Shown here piece by piece: positions 51,116 to 60,287 of a stretch of 64,000 nucleotides of DNA. A program made the translations under genes and the position numbers. The DNA lies in the NCBI RefSeq assembly GCF_008065135.1, contig NZ_CP042914.1:6119404-6183403 (forward strand). The letters are read 5' to 3'. The notes under the pieces were generated by a model. It was not told the origin of the DNA. It ran no database searches and saw only the letters and a program-made list of their open reading frames with translations. Position 1 is the stretch's first letter. Every line of letters starts with the position of its first letter. This DNA comes from Roseimaritima ulvae. GTDB lineage: Bacteria > Planctomycetota > Planctomycetia > Pirellulales > Pirellulaceae.

Positions 51116-51175
51116 CTACCGTCGCCAGACGGTGGGCCAGCGCTGCTTCCCAGGCTGGAAGCCTAGGCTACGTTT
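51112..51175. repeat. TGGC-loop hairpin and AGGCTGGAAGCC element
   Basis: Direct CCGTC-GCCA-GACGG copy begins at GTAGCTAC (51112) and supplies the stop of the membrane-protein gene. A CCAGGCTGGAAGCCTAGGCTACG copy follows, to about 51172. Confidence 0.85.
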
Positions 51176-51192
51176 CCCTGCGGAGATCTTCG

Positions 51193-51903
51193 TCACGGGC
51201 AATGCTGAGCATCGGCGACGTAGACGCCGCCGGTGGGCATCGCCCAGCGGATTCCGCCCGCGATGACTTTCCGGATCTGGCTGTCGTAGTAGATCGGATA
51301 GGTCTCGTGGCCGGGGCTGAAATAAAAGATCTTGCCTTTGCCGCGGCGAAACGTGCAGCCGCTGCGGAACACTTCGCCACCTTCGAACCAGCTGATCAAA
51401 ACCAATTCGTCGGGTTGTGGGATATCAAATTACTCGCCGTACATTTCCGATTCTGGCAGTTCGATAAACGGCGTATCGAAGCCGTCGACGATGGGGTGGG
51501 AAGGATCGACAATCCACAACCGTTGCCGCTCGCCCGCTTCGCGCCACCGCAACATGCAGCCGGTGCCCATCAGCCGCTGAAAGACTTTCGAACCGTGGCC
51601 GCTGTGCAAGACGATCAAGCCCATGCCCTGCCAGACCCGCCGCTGCACCCGCTCGACGATCTCGTCGGCAACCCGATCGTGGGCGGCATGTCCCCACCAC
51701 AACAGCACATCGGTTTGTTCCAACACCTGGGCGCTGAGCCCATGTTCGGGTTGGTCCAGCGTAGCGGTCCGGACCGAAGCCGCTTCGCCCAACTGTTCCC
51801 GCACCGCATCGGCCAGCACCGCATGGATGCCATCGGGATAGACCGCCCGTACCGCCGCTTCGCTGCGTTCGTGAACAAACTCGTTCCAGATCGTGACTCG
51901 CAT
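51193..51903 (-). pseudogene. ThuA-like gene interrupted by one in-frame stop
   Basis: Together the two parts would give a 236-residue protein of the ThuA (trehalose-utilization, glutamine-amidotransferase-like) family. The first part has [32 protein letters not shown] and [10 protein letters not shown], then a TAA at 51430-51432. The same frame continues with FDIPQPDELVLISWFEGGEVFRSG, GKIFYFSPGHETYP and VIAGGIRWA, which is the family's normal C-terminus. There is no frameshift. Either it is a recent nonsense mutation, a sequencing error, or the stop is read through. Confidence 0.85.
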
Positions 51904-51929
51904 GTTCGCCCTTGTCGGTGCGCGGTCTA

Positions 51930-51952
51930 CACGGGCCGGGGGCCCATGCTAC
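51930..51952. repeat. Inverted copy of the GTAGCATGGG hairpin repeat
   Basis: Single copy just upstream of the thuA-like gene start and next to the aroB 3' end. Confidence 0.85.
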
Positions 51953-51961
51953 TTTGGTGGT

Positions 51962-53068
51962 TTAGATTTTACAGGCGTTGATGGCGTTGATGACCAGCTT
52001 CTCGTCGACGTCGCCGACCAATTCGACGTGCCCGATCCGCGTGGGCAGGACAAACCGCAGTTTTCCATGAGCGACTTTCTTGTCGCTTTGCATGGTTTGC
52101 AGCATCAGCTCCGGCTCCGCGTCTTGCCAACATACGGGCAATTGCAACCGCAACAATAAATCGTGTTGCCGCTGTACAAACTCATCGTCCACCCGTCCCA
52201 GAGCGCGGGCCAAGTGGGCGGCCATTTGCATCCCAATCGCCACCGCTTCACCGTGTAAAAATTTCCAGTATCCCGCGGTGGCTTCGATGGCGTGGCCAAA
52301 AGTGTGACCGTAGTTCAACGTCGCTCGGCGGCCACTGGTTTCGCGTTCATCGGCCACCACCACGTCGGCTTTGGTTTGGCAGCTGACCGCGATCGCATGC
52401 CGCACCGCTTCGTGATCGGCCTTGGCCAGAGCTTCGGCGTGCTGTTCCAGCCACCCGAAGAACTGAGCGTCGGCGATCACGCCATATTTGGCCACTTCCG
52501 CCAACCCGCTGTGAAACGTTCGCGGCGGCAGGGTGCTCAGCGTGGCGGTATCGATCAGCACCAACGAGGGCTGCCAAAACGCGCCCACGATGTTTTTGGC
52601 GTCCGGCAAATTGATCCCGGTCTTGCCGCCGACGCTGCTATCGACCTGAGACAGCAAAGTGGTGGGCACTTGGACCAGTCGCACGCCGCGGTTGAATGTC
52701 GCAGCGGCAAAACCTGCCAGGTCGCCAACCACGCCGCCCCCGACGGCGATCACCACCGACTGTCGGTCGGCGCGGTCGACACGCATCTGTTCCCAAATCT
52801 GCTCCAAACGCTGCACCGATTTGCTGTTTTCCCCTGACAAAACCTCCACCAAGTCGACTCGAACGCCGGCGCCGCGGAGCTGTTCGGCCAGCGGTTCCGC
52901 CCAACTGCTGCGGACCTCCGAATCGTAAACCAACATGGCATGCGACATATCGGAGAGTGTTTCGCGAATTTTCCCGCCCAGTCCGCTCCACCAATCCGTG
53001 CCAATGAAAATAGAATAAGCGTCAGGCGACAGCGGGACGGTGACTTCTTGAAGAGGCGACTCAGACAT
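51962..53068 (-). CDS. aroB: 3-dehydroquinate synthase
   Basis: NAD- and metal-dependent enzyme converting DAHP to 3-dehydroquinate in the shikimate pathway. The 368-residue length is normal. NAD-binding AVGGGVVGDLAGFAAATFNRGV, VPTTLLSQVDSSVGGKTGIN, the metal-binding GLAEVAKYGVI and LNYGHTFGHAIEA are all intact. It lies alone on the minus strand next to the interrupted thuA-like gene. Confidence 0.96.
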   Translation of the reverse strand: MSESPLQEVTVPLSPDAYSIFIGTDWWSGLGGKIRETLSDMSHAMLVYDSEVRSSWAEPLAEQLRGAGVRVDLVEVLSGENSKSVQRLEQIWEQMRVDRADRQSVVIAVGGGVVGDLAGFAAATFNRGVRLVQVPTTLLSQVDSSVGGKTGINLPDAKNIVGAFWQPSLVLIDTATLSTLPPRTFHSGLAEVAKYGVIADAQFFGWLEQHAEALAKADHEAVRHAIAVSCQTKADVVVADERETSGRRATLNYGHTFGHAIEATAGYWKFLHGEAVAIGMQMAAHLARALGRVDDEFVQRQHDLLLRLQLPVCWQDAEPELMLQTMQSDKKVAHGKLRFVLPTRIGHVELVGDVDEKLVINAINACKI

Positions 53069-53181
53069 GGATGGCTTACTGAGGGGTTTTCGAGGTTTTG
53101 AAGTTTCAAAGCTTTACAGCAACCTGCCGTTAAGCTGCTTAGAAAATTGTCTGTACGGGCGTATCGAGGACACGGTGAGCG

Positions 53182-53820
53182 ATGACCAATTCTGACAAAC
53201 CCGACTCGGATACGGAATCGGTGCAATCCCGTGGGACGGCGATGTCGGCCAGCACCCCGGCGATGCGGACCGGATGGTGGGTACTGTTTGCTCTCGGTCT
53301 GCTTGCCATCGGCGTGATCGGCGCCGTGCTGGGCGTCAAGATGCGACGGACGCAAACCGCTCAGACTAGCCTGTTTTTCGGCCCGCAAACCATTTCTGCT
53401 CTGCAGTCGTCGACCTCGCTGCGGCTGCATCTAGATGACGGCGAATCGTCCGCATCGGCGGCCTCCCAACCGGTCGATCTCTCGGACATTCCCGGCGTCG
53501 GGCACCTACGACATGCCTTGCTGGACGAGAGGCATTATGACTGGACGACGCAGCAAGGCGAAGACATCGACTCGCTGGTCATTGCCGCTTCCCAGCCAGA
53601 CGGTTCGGCGGGCGAATGGTGTACGATCGAGCTGGAAGGCACGCCGCCGGGACACGCCCCCATCGAACCCACGCAGATTCGCGTGGAACTGACCGAAGGC
53701 TGGGTGGGAATCCCCGGCGGCAACGGCCGGGTGCGACTGCGGGAACGGGTTGCCAAAGCACTCCGCAGCCAAGTGAAGATGATAAGCAACGTTGACACCG
53801 CCCGAGCCGACGCCCCTTAG
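53182..53820 (+). CDS. Hypothetical single-pass membrane protein
   Basis: 212 residues from ATG 53182. A Ser/Thr-rich cytoplasmic head is followed by a membrane helix near residues 32-50 (WWVLFALGLLAIGVIGAVLG), then an extracytoplasmic domain with no recognised family. The extracytoplasmic part contains GSAGEWCTIELEG and an acidic HYDWTTQQGEDID. It is divergent from aroB with starts 113 bases apart. Confidence 0.65.
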   Translation: MTNSDKPDSDTESVQSRGTAMSASTPAMRTGWWVLFALGLLAIGVIGAVLGVKMRRTQTAQTSLFFGPQTISALQSSTSLRLHLDDGESSASAASQPVDLSDIPGVGHLRHALLDERHYDWTTQQGEDIDSLVIAASQPDGSAGEWCTIELEGTPPGHAPIEPTQIRVELTEGWVGIPGGNGRVRLRERVAKALRSQVKMISNVDTARADAP

Positions 53821-53827
53821 CCCCCAA

Positions 53828-54036
53828 GTAGCATGGGTCCCCGGCCCGTGTAGCCAAGTAGCATGGGTCCCCGGCCCGTGGGCGATTCTTGCCCGCCGCC
53901 CCTTTTTCGATGCGCGGTCACACGGGGCAGGGGCCCATGCTACGACAGAGCCAAGTAGCATGGGTCCCCGGCCCGTGGGCGAATCTTGTCCCCGCCCTTT
54001 CGATGCGCGGTTACACGGGCCAGGGGCCCAGGCTAC
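53828..54036. repeat. Five copies of the GTAGCATGGG hairpin repeat
   Basis: Direct copies at 53828-53850, 53858-53880 and 53955-53977 and inverted copies at 53921-53943 and 54014-54036. The remaining 54037-54341 shows no gene. Confidence 0.88.
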
Positions 54037-54341
54037 GAAAGTGCCACGCGCTTCGGGGGGTGTTTGATCTCCCTCAGGGTCCGAATAAGGTGCCGATGGA
54101 CCACCTCATTGGGCGAAAACCCGCCGCTTCACCCGGCTCTAGCGGGTACAATAGAAAAAACGCTGCGTTCCTTATCATAGTGCCGAGCTTGGTCCTGCTT
54201 TGAGGCCAAAAAGCTAGCGTTATTCCAAACGCATCGCATCTTCCCGATTTAGAATGGCTAATTGCGGAAGACTTTCCGATCGGCACGCGATCCCCTCATC
54301 CATTCAGCGATTATTAGGCGGCACCTTCCGAGGTACACGGC

Positions 54342-56321
54342 ATGAACATATTCCAGCCATCAGCTCTCTTCGCCCAGCAAGACATGGGCACGGCCTTCGC
54401 TGCGGCGGGGGCCGTCTTCGTGGTGTTCTTCTTGGTTATGATGGCCCTGAACCTGCTGATTATCGTGGGTTTGTGGAAGGTGTTCAGCAAAGCGGGTAAG
54501 CCCGGTTGGGCGGCGCTAATCCCGGTCTACAACCTCATCGTATTGCTGGAAATCGTGAAACGGCCGCTGTGGTGGGTCGTGTTGGCGATGATTCCGATGG
54601 TGAATCTGGCTGTCAGCATCGTGCTGTGCTTGGACCTGGCCAAACAATTCAACAAAGGCCCAGGTTTTGGCATCGGCTTGGCTCTGCTGCCGTACGTGTT
54701 CGTCCCGATGCTGGGCTTTGGCTCGGCCGAATACGCCGATGCCGTCGAAGCAGGCATGACTCCGACGGGCGGCAGCACGCCGCAAGCTCAACCGGTTCGC
54801 ACGGCCGAAGCCGCCGAACCGGATGCGGAAGACGCCGATTTGCAGCGCCGATTTGTGTTGTTTCAAGCCGTTCCAGCTTGGATGATCAGCATGGTCGTTC
54901 ACGTCTTGATCCTGCTCGCCTTGGCGTTGGTCACGATCGGCGTGGAAGAAAAAGTCGTGAACGTGCTGAGCGCCTCATCGATCGGCGAAGAAGGCCCGGA
55001 AATCGACGAATTTTCGATGGAACAGCCTCAGGAGGAAATGGAGCAGACCGAGGAAGAGGTCACCGAAGAGGTGGTGGAGGTCGCCGAACCGATCGAGGAC
55101 ATGCAGCCGCTGGACCTGGATACGCCCCTGGAAATGGTTTCGGTTCCGATCAGTGTGGTCGACATGGCCAGCGCCATGGCTCCGGTCGCCGATTCCCTGC
55201 AAACGCTTAGCGCCACCACGACCAGCGAGTTGGGTAGCCGCAGCAGTGCGGATGTCAAAAAGCAGATGTTGCGGACCTATGGCGGTACCGAATCCAGCGA
55301 AGCGGCCGTGACCAAGGCGCTCAAGTGGCTGGAACGCCATCAGTTGCCCAACGGGGCCTGGACCTTCGCGCATCAAGTCGTCTGCCGCGATCCCGCTTGT
55401 GACCATTCGGGCAGCCATAAAGAAGCCGTCAACGGGGCCACGGCATTGGCTCTTCTGCCGTTTTTGGGTGCTGGGCAAACGCAGTTCACCGGCGAGCACA
55501 AAAAAACCGTCGAACGCGGCTTGGCGTTCTTGATCGCCAACGGCAAACCCAAGAGCATCGGTGGACTGCAGTGTTTGGACTTCACCGAAAAGGGCGGTTC
55601 AATGTATTCCCACGGCTTGGCCGCCATCGCGCTGTGTGAAGCTTACGCGATGACCGAAGATTCGCGGTTAGCCGGCCCTGCCCAAGGCGCCTTGAACTTC
55701 ATTATGTACGCCCAAGATCCCCGCGGCGGTGGCTGGCGTTATCGGCCTCGCCAAGCCGGTGATACCTCGGCGACCGGTTGGCAAATCATGGCGCTCAAGA
55801 GCGGTTACATGGGGCACCTGACGGTCACCCCCGCCTCGATTCGCGGCTCGACCCTGTTTCTCGATTCGGTGCAGTCCGATGGCGGGTCCCTGTACGGCTA
55901 CACCGCTCCGGTGGCCAATCGCCGTTCCGGCCGCGCCTGCCACGCCGTGGGCTTGCTGTGCCGGATGTACCTGGGTTGGGACAAAGACCATCCGGGCATC
56001 AAGAAGGGCGTGCAACACCTGAGTGCCATCGGAGTCGCCAAGGGAGACATCTATTACAACTACTACGCCGCACAGGTCCTGCGGCAGTACGGCGGCAGTG
56101 AATGGGAGAAATTCAACACCGAACTGCGCGACTGGTTGGTGGCCGAACAATCCGATACCGGCGGTACTAAGGGCAGCTGGGCCTTCAAAAACGCGGGCCA
56201 TGGCACCGAACATGGCGGACGGCTGTACATGACCTGCATGGCCACCATGATCCTGGAAGTCTACTACCGGCACATGCCGCTTTACGCAGACAAAGCCGCC
56301 GAAGAAGAGTTCCCTCTGTAG
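54342..56321 (+). CDS. DUF5684-like membrane domain fused to a squalene-cyclase-type barrel
   Basis: 659 residues. The N-terminal 130 residues have three or more membrane helices with GKPGWAALIPVYNLIVLLEIVKRPLWW, resembling the DUF5684 family. A further helix (AWMISMVVHVLILLALALV), a very acidic segment (EEMEQTEEEVTEEVVEV) and a C-terminal alpha/alpha barrel follow. The barrel has HQLPNGAWTFAHQVV, GGWRYRPRQAGDTSATGWQIMAL and a C-terminal GGRLYMTC-x4-MILEVYYRHMPLY. It is paralogous to the protein at 12388-13953. The DxDD motif is not seen, so function is unknown. Confidence 0.83.
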   Translation: MNIFQPSALFAQQDMGTAFAAAGAVFVVFFLVMMALNLLIIVGLWKVFSKAGKPGWAALIPVYNLIVLLEIVKRPLWWVVLAMIPMVNLAVSIVLCLDLAKQFNKGPGFGIGLALLPYVFVPMLGFGSAEYADAVEAGMTPTGGSTPQAQPVRTAEAAEPDAEDADLQRRFVLFQAVPAWMISMVVHVLILLALALVTIGVEEKVVNVLSASSIGEEGPEIDEFSMEQPQEEMEQTEEEVTEEVVEVAEPIEDMQPLDLDTPLEMVSVPISVVDMASAMAPVADSLQTLSATTTSELGSRSSADVKKQMLRTYGGTESSEAAVTKALKWLERHQLPNGAWTFAHQVVCRDPACDHSGSHKEAVNGATALALLPFLGAGQTQFTGEHKKTVERGLAFLIANGKPKSIGGLQCLDFTEKGGSMYSHGLAAIALCEAYAMTEDSRLAGPAQGALNFIMYAQDPRGGGWRYRPRQAGDTSATGWQIMALKSGYMGHLTVTPASIRGSTLFLDSVQSDGGSLYGYTAPVANRRSGRACHAVGLLCRMYLGWDKDHPGIKKGVQHLSAIGVAKGDIYYNYYAAQVLRQYGGSEWEKFNTELRDWLVAEQSDTGGTKGSWAFKNAGHGTEHGGRLYMTCMATMILEVYYRHMPLYADKAAEEEFPL

Positions 56322-56334
56322 CCACCTTCGTCCC

Positions 56335-56440
56335 GTAGCTACCGTCGCCAGACGGTGGGCGAGATACAAACCATCCAAACTCTGGCGAGTTCAGCTACCG
56401 CGAGCGCCGCCCCCACGCTCTGGCGAGCGTAGCTACGGGT
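56335..56440. repeat. TGGC-loop hairpin trio
   Basis: Direct CCGTC/GACGG, inverted AACTC/GAGTT and inverted CGCTC/GAGCG copies downstream of the barrel protein. Confidence 0.85.
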
Positions 56441-56514
56441 CGAGCCAGCTTTCGTAATCGTTACTTCTTAACGCAGCCGCATAGATTTCCTGACAGATCC
56501 CATCCGTCTTCAGT

Positions 56515-56563
56515 GGCGCATTCTGCGCCGAAATGTCGACAATGGCTACGAATGCTCTAATCT
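56515..56563 (+). promoter_or_regulatory. Hairpin and possible promoter of the porin gene
   Basis: GGCGCA-TTC-TGCGCC (56515-56529), then TCGACA (56536-56541), a 16-base spacer and TAATCT (56558-56563). The -35 departs from consensus, and the 5' UTR would be about 90 bases. Confidence 0.35.
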
Positions 56564-56660
56564 CGGTGCCGGACGGAGCTTCGCACGTCGATACCCTGAA
56601 AGCCCCCCGAATACCGAATTCGGAAACGCTATTCAGTTGGTCGTTGAAGAGGAACCGCGC

Positions 56661-58028
56661 ATGCCATTGCTGCGAATGAAGATATTGCTTGCTGTTGTCA
56701 TTTCCTGTGGTCTATGGGGATGCGGCGGCGCGGCATTTGGCGAAGAATTTTCCTTCACCGACCTGGAGCCAGGCCTGACGGATGCAGGCCTGACGGATGC
56801 AGGCCTGACGGAAACCGGCCTACTGGAAGCGGACATCGAGCAGGCCAGCTGGTCGATGGAAACGCTCAGCGGGTGCAACGCCGAGAAACCGGTTAGTGGC
56901 TGCCGCGATTGCAACCGCAACGAAGGCCGCAAGCTGAACTGGCTGGGATTGGATGACCTGCGAGTCGGTGGCTGGATGCAACTGGGCTACCACTCCAGCG
57001 GCCTCGGTAACAATCCCCGCGCCAAACGCTTCAACGACTATCCCGACCACCTACAGCTGCAACAGGCATGGTTGTTTGCCGAGAAACTGGCCGATGGTCG
57101 CCATGGTTTGGACATAGGGGGACGCGTCGATTATCTGTACGGCACCGACGCTCAGGACACTCAAGCGTTTGGCACCGACGACTTCGACGATAACAACGAC
57201 TGGGATAACGGCTGGGACAACGGAGCCTACGGGCATGCCCTGCCGCAGCTTTACGGCGAAGTCGCTTATGGGGACGTGTCCGTTAAGTTCGGTCACTTCT
57301 ACACGATCGTTGGCTACGAAGTCGTGTCGGCGCCCGATAACTTCTTCTACAGCCACTCCTGGCAGATGAACAACATCGAGCCGTTTTCGCACACCGGTGT
57401 GATCAGCACGATTTCGTTAACCGACCGCATTACCGCGTACGCCGGATACACCTTGGGTTGGGATTCGGGTTTCGTCGACAACGGCGACGCCTTCCTGGGC
57501 GGTTTGGCCTGGATTCTGACCGATCGCTTCAGCCTGACCTATACGACTTCGGTCGGTCGCTTTAACGAGTCGGTCGACACGCTCAACAATAACACTCGCC
57601 TGCCGGTCAATTTCAACGAACGCGGGCACATGCACTCCTTAACTACCCGCTACCGCCTCAGTGATCGATTTGCCTTCATCTCGCAGAAGGACTTCATCGA
57701 CACGGAACTGCAAGACGGCACCGAGTGGCGCAGCGGCGGCGGTTTCACCAACTACTTTCTGTACGACGTGAGCGAAAACTACAGCGCCGGATTGCGGTTT
57801 GAATGGTGGCAGGTCGATGGCGCCAAGTTCGTTGGCAATCGCAGCCAGAAAGACGTCTACATGTTGACGCTGGGTTTAAATTGCCGGCCGCATTCGAACT
57901 TGATCATCCGTCCCGAAGCTCGCTGGGACTGGGGCATCAACGAAAGCAACATGGCGGTGCTGAACTTGAACGAGAACGGCGAGTCGAGCCAATTCACGTT
58001 CGGCGTCGACGCCATCCTGACCTTCTAA
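56661..58028 (+). CDS. Beta-barrel porin of the BBP2/OmpL-like type
   Basis: 455 residues from ATG 56661; an upstream TTG at 56637 is less likely. There is a signal peptide (LLAVVISCGLWGCGGAAFG). A short repeated GLTDAGLTDAGLTETG stretch is encoded by a 15-bp DNA repeat. The barrel then shows amphipathic strands with aromatic girdles (GGWMQLGYHSSGLG, YGEVAYGDVSVKFGHFYTIVGYEVVSAPDNFFYS) and a terminal aromatic strand ending ILTF. The YT(I/L)-x-GYE-x-APDNFFYS segment is characteristic of this porin group. Confidence 0.88.
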   Translation: MPLLRMKILLAVVISCGLWGCGGAAFGEEFSFTDLEPGLTDAGLTDAGLTETGLLEADIEQASWSMETLSGCNAEKPVSGCRDCNRNEGRKLNWLGLDDLRVGGWMQLGYHSSGLGNNPRAKRFNDYPDHLQLQQAWLFAEKLADGRHGLDIGGRVDYLYGTDAQDTQAFGTDDFDDNNDWDNGWDNGAYGHALPQLYGEVAYGDVSVKFGHFYTIVGYEVVSAPDNFFYSHSWQMNNIEPFSHTGVISTISLTDRITAYAGYTLGWDSGFVDNGDAFLGGLAWILTDRFSLTYTTSVGRFNESVDTLNNNTRLPVNFNERGHMHSLTTRYRLSDRFAFISQKDFIDTELQDGTEWRSGGGFTNYFLYDVSENYSAGLRFEWWQVDGAKFVGNRSQKDVYMLTLGLNCRPHSNLIIRPEARWDWGINESNMAVLNLNENGESSQFTFGVDAILTF

Positions 58029-58032
58029 GCAA

Positions 58033-58175
58033 GTAGCATTCTTCCCCGGTCCGTGCAGATAAGTAGCATGGGCCCCTGGCCCGTGCAGGCCCTATCAGCC
58101 GCAACGCACTAGCGTCCGGTTCCCGCACCTCGACAGTCCACGGATTCCCACACAGGCCAGGGGCCCACGACTACG
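58033..58175. repeat. GTAGCATGGG hairpin repeats, three copies
   Basis: Two direct copies (58033-58055, diverged; 58063-58085) and a diverged inverted copy (58151-58175) fill the gap between the porin and the next gene. Confidence 0.8.
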
Positions 58176-58181
58176 TACGGC

Positions 58182-59390
58182 TTACCGATCGCGGCGGAGG
58201 TCGCCGCTGTAGCTGCCCAGTTGCTGAGCGAAGTATTGTCGCCAGAGGTTTTCGTCGTATTGAAAATCCACGTCCGGGGCGATCTCGCGGAGTGCGGCCA
58301 GGACGGCCGGATTTCGTTTGCGAACTTTCTCTGATTTCGGTCCGCCGCCCATCGATAATCCGCCACCACCGTTCTGGCCCATCAACACGTTCATGTCCGT
58401 CGATGGGCCGCCTTTGGCAACCACGTGTTCGGTGATCAGAGCATCGACCAGCACAAACCGCAGTTCGGGGTTGGGCAGCGCCGCCAAAGCCCGACCAGCA
58501 CTATTAACTTCCGTGTTATTGGCGCTCTTGAGCATCGGGGCATAACTGAACTGGGCCGAGCGATAGCCGTATTCGGCGAGGTGTTCCAGCGCGGCTTCGC
58601 GAATCACCGGGTCCGATTCTTTGACACCGATTTGCACCAAAGGCTTGACGGCCGCAGGGGTTTTCATGCGGGCCAACAGATCGACCCACAGCAGCCGTAG
58701 CGATTGTGGCTGTTTGCGATTTCGGGGATTGGTCAATTCGTCTCCGATGGCCGGCGCCGCCAGCGGATCCTGAATCGCTCGCAGGGACTGCAGCGCTTCG
58801 CCCGCCTTGTCGCCTCCGCGCAACACTTTGTTACGCAGCCGAGCGATATCGGGCGCCCACTTCTTTACTTTGGTTTCGGTTTCTTTACTCGATTTCTGCG
58901 ACGCGAGGTCTTCCGGCAAATGGTACTTGCCGGCCGAACGCACTAGGCCTCGTTCGCGTTCCCACTGACTGCGCGGAATCCATTCGTCCCGGCGTTTGAC
59001 AAAATCTAGAGCTTCGCGCGCCGTACCGTGTTCGGGATCCAATTCGATCACCCGCCGCATGTGATAACGCGATTGAGCACGCAGACGATTTTTCGTACAC
59101 CACCGCGCCATTTCAAAATGGGCATCCGCTTCATCCGGTACGCGAGCGGCCAACTGTCGATATTGCTCGGTCACTTCGTCGGTTTTGGTACGACGAATAT
59201 CATGCTGCCGCAGGGCCACCCGCAAACCGTCTTCGGTTTCGATCAACGTATAGGGCTGCTTGGGGTCCTCGACCTTTCGCGTAGTGCCGGTCAGCCGAGC
59301 TCCGTTGGTCAGCTCCAGCGTTTCGTCGCCGAAGGCGGAAGCCACAGTCAGGCTCAGCAAAACAATCACGGAAGCAAGGCGTTTCATCAT
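58182..59390 (-). CDS. Exported HEAT-repeat-like protein
   Basis: 402 residues from ATG 59390. The N-terminal MMKRLASVIVLLSLTVASAFG is a signal peptide, then a short beta segment (LELTNGARLTGTTRKVED), a tetratricopeptide-like stretch (AHFEMARWCTKNRLRAQSRYHMRRVIELDPEHGTA), and helical repeats (PLAAPAIGDELTN, VKPLVQIGVKESDPVIREAALEHLAEYG). The C-terminus holds a Gly/Asn/Met-rich linker. It is probably a periplasmic scaffold; no catalytic motif. Confidence 0.75.
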   Translation of the reverse strand: MMKRLASVIVLLSLTVASAFGDETLELTNGARLTGTTRKVEDPKQPYTLIETEDGLRVALRQHDIRRTKTDEVTEQYRQLAARVPDEADAHFEMARWCTKNRLRAQSRYHMRRVIELDPEHGTAREALDFVKRRDEWIPRSQWERERGLVRSAGKYHLPEDLASQKSSKETETKVKKWAPDIARLRNKVLRGGDKAGEALQSLRAIQDPLAAPAIGDELTNPRNRKQPQSLRLLWVDLLARMKTPAAVKPLVQIGVKESDPVIREAALEHLAEYGYRSAQFSYAPMLKSANNTEVNSAGRALAALPNPELRFVLVDALITEHVVAKGGPSTDMNVLMGQNGGGGLSMGGGPKSEKVRKRNPAVLAALREIAPDVDFQYDENLWRQYFAQQLGSYSGDLRRDR

Positions 59391-59535
59391 CTCAAATCTC
59401 AAAGCCATCGTTCGTTTGACTACTAAAGTCCGAGCAATCGTTTAACCCGAAGGCGTCGGCGAGCGGCGGCGAACCGTCAAACCACCACCAACGGTGCTTA
59501 TCACCAACGGATTCTCGGACGCAACGGACGACGCA

Positions 59536-59558
59536 CACGGGCCGGGGGCCCATGCTAC
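59536..59558. repeat. Inverted copy of the GTAGCATGGG hairpin repeat
   Basis: Single copy between the HEAT-like protein and ruvX. Confidence 0.85.
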
Positions 59559-59595
59559 GGCTTTCTCCATTCTAATCGATTCACCTTCAAAACGG

Positions 59596-60138
59596 CTAAT
59601 TCGTTTGGTCATCCAGCCCGCTTCCCCCACCGGCGGCTTGCTGTAACGATTGTCCGGGCAGCTCGTCCGGGCCGGCGTAACGAGCGGCTTCGAGAAAGGC
59701 TTCCAGCAGGACCTGCGCGGCGACGGCGTCGAGTCGTTGTTTGCGTTTAGCCGACTTCATGCCCCCGCTGCGGAGCCGGCGAGTGGCGTCGGCCGTGGTG
59801 AACCGCTCGTCGAACAGACGCACCGGCAGTCCGGTTTGTTGGTGTAGCCATAGTGCGAATTTGCGGCTTTCGCGGCTTTTATCGCTTTCGCCGCCGTCGC
59901 AGTGGATCGGCAGCCCAACCACAAATCCAGCGATCCGCTCCTGTTTCACCAGCTGGCCAAAAAAATCGGCCTCTCGTTCGGTGTCGCTGCGGCGGAGGAT
60001 TTCCAGCGGACTGACTAAAATACGACCCGGGTCGCAGATCGCGATCCCGATCCGCACGGTCCCATAATCCACGCCGGCCAGCCGCCCCGAATCGGGAAAC
60101 GCCGGTTCTTGGGTCCCAGCCGCTAACGGTTCGCTCAT
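59596..60138 (-). CDS. ruvX: Putative pre-16S rRNA nuclease/Holliday junction resolvase YqgF
   Basis: RNase H-fold nuclease of the YqgF family, needed for 16S 5'-end maturation in E. coli and proposed as a resolvase elsewhere. At 180 residues it has about 15 extra N-terminal residues. The three acidic catalytic sites are seen in GVDYGTVRIG, VVGLPIHCDGGESDKS and FDERFTT, with a late RLDAVAAQVLLEAFL. Confidence 0.9.
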   Translation of the reverse strand: MSEPLAAGTQEPAFPDSGRLAGVDYGTVRIGIAICDPGRILVSPLEILRRSDTEREADFFGQLVKQERIAGFVVGLPIHCDGGESDKSRESRKFALWLHQQTGLPVRLFDERFTTADATRRLRSGGMKSAKRKQRLDAVAAQVLLEAFLEAARYAGPDELPGQSLQQAAGGGSGLDDQTN

Positions 60139-60287
60139 CTGTGTTCCTAAGTCCTATTGCTAAGTCCTAATCCTAAAAAACTTGGTCCATCGTCGGTGGT
60201 TCTCGGAACCCCGCTACGACAACGGCGTCTACCCCAACCCCAGCGGATTGGCGCTGCGTCCGTTCCCCCAACTTGGAATGCCTTATC

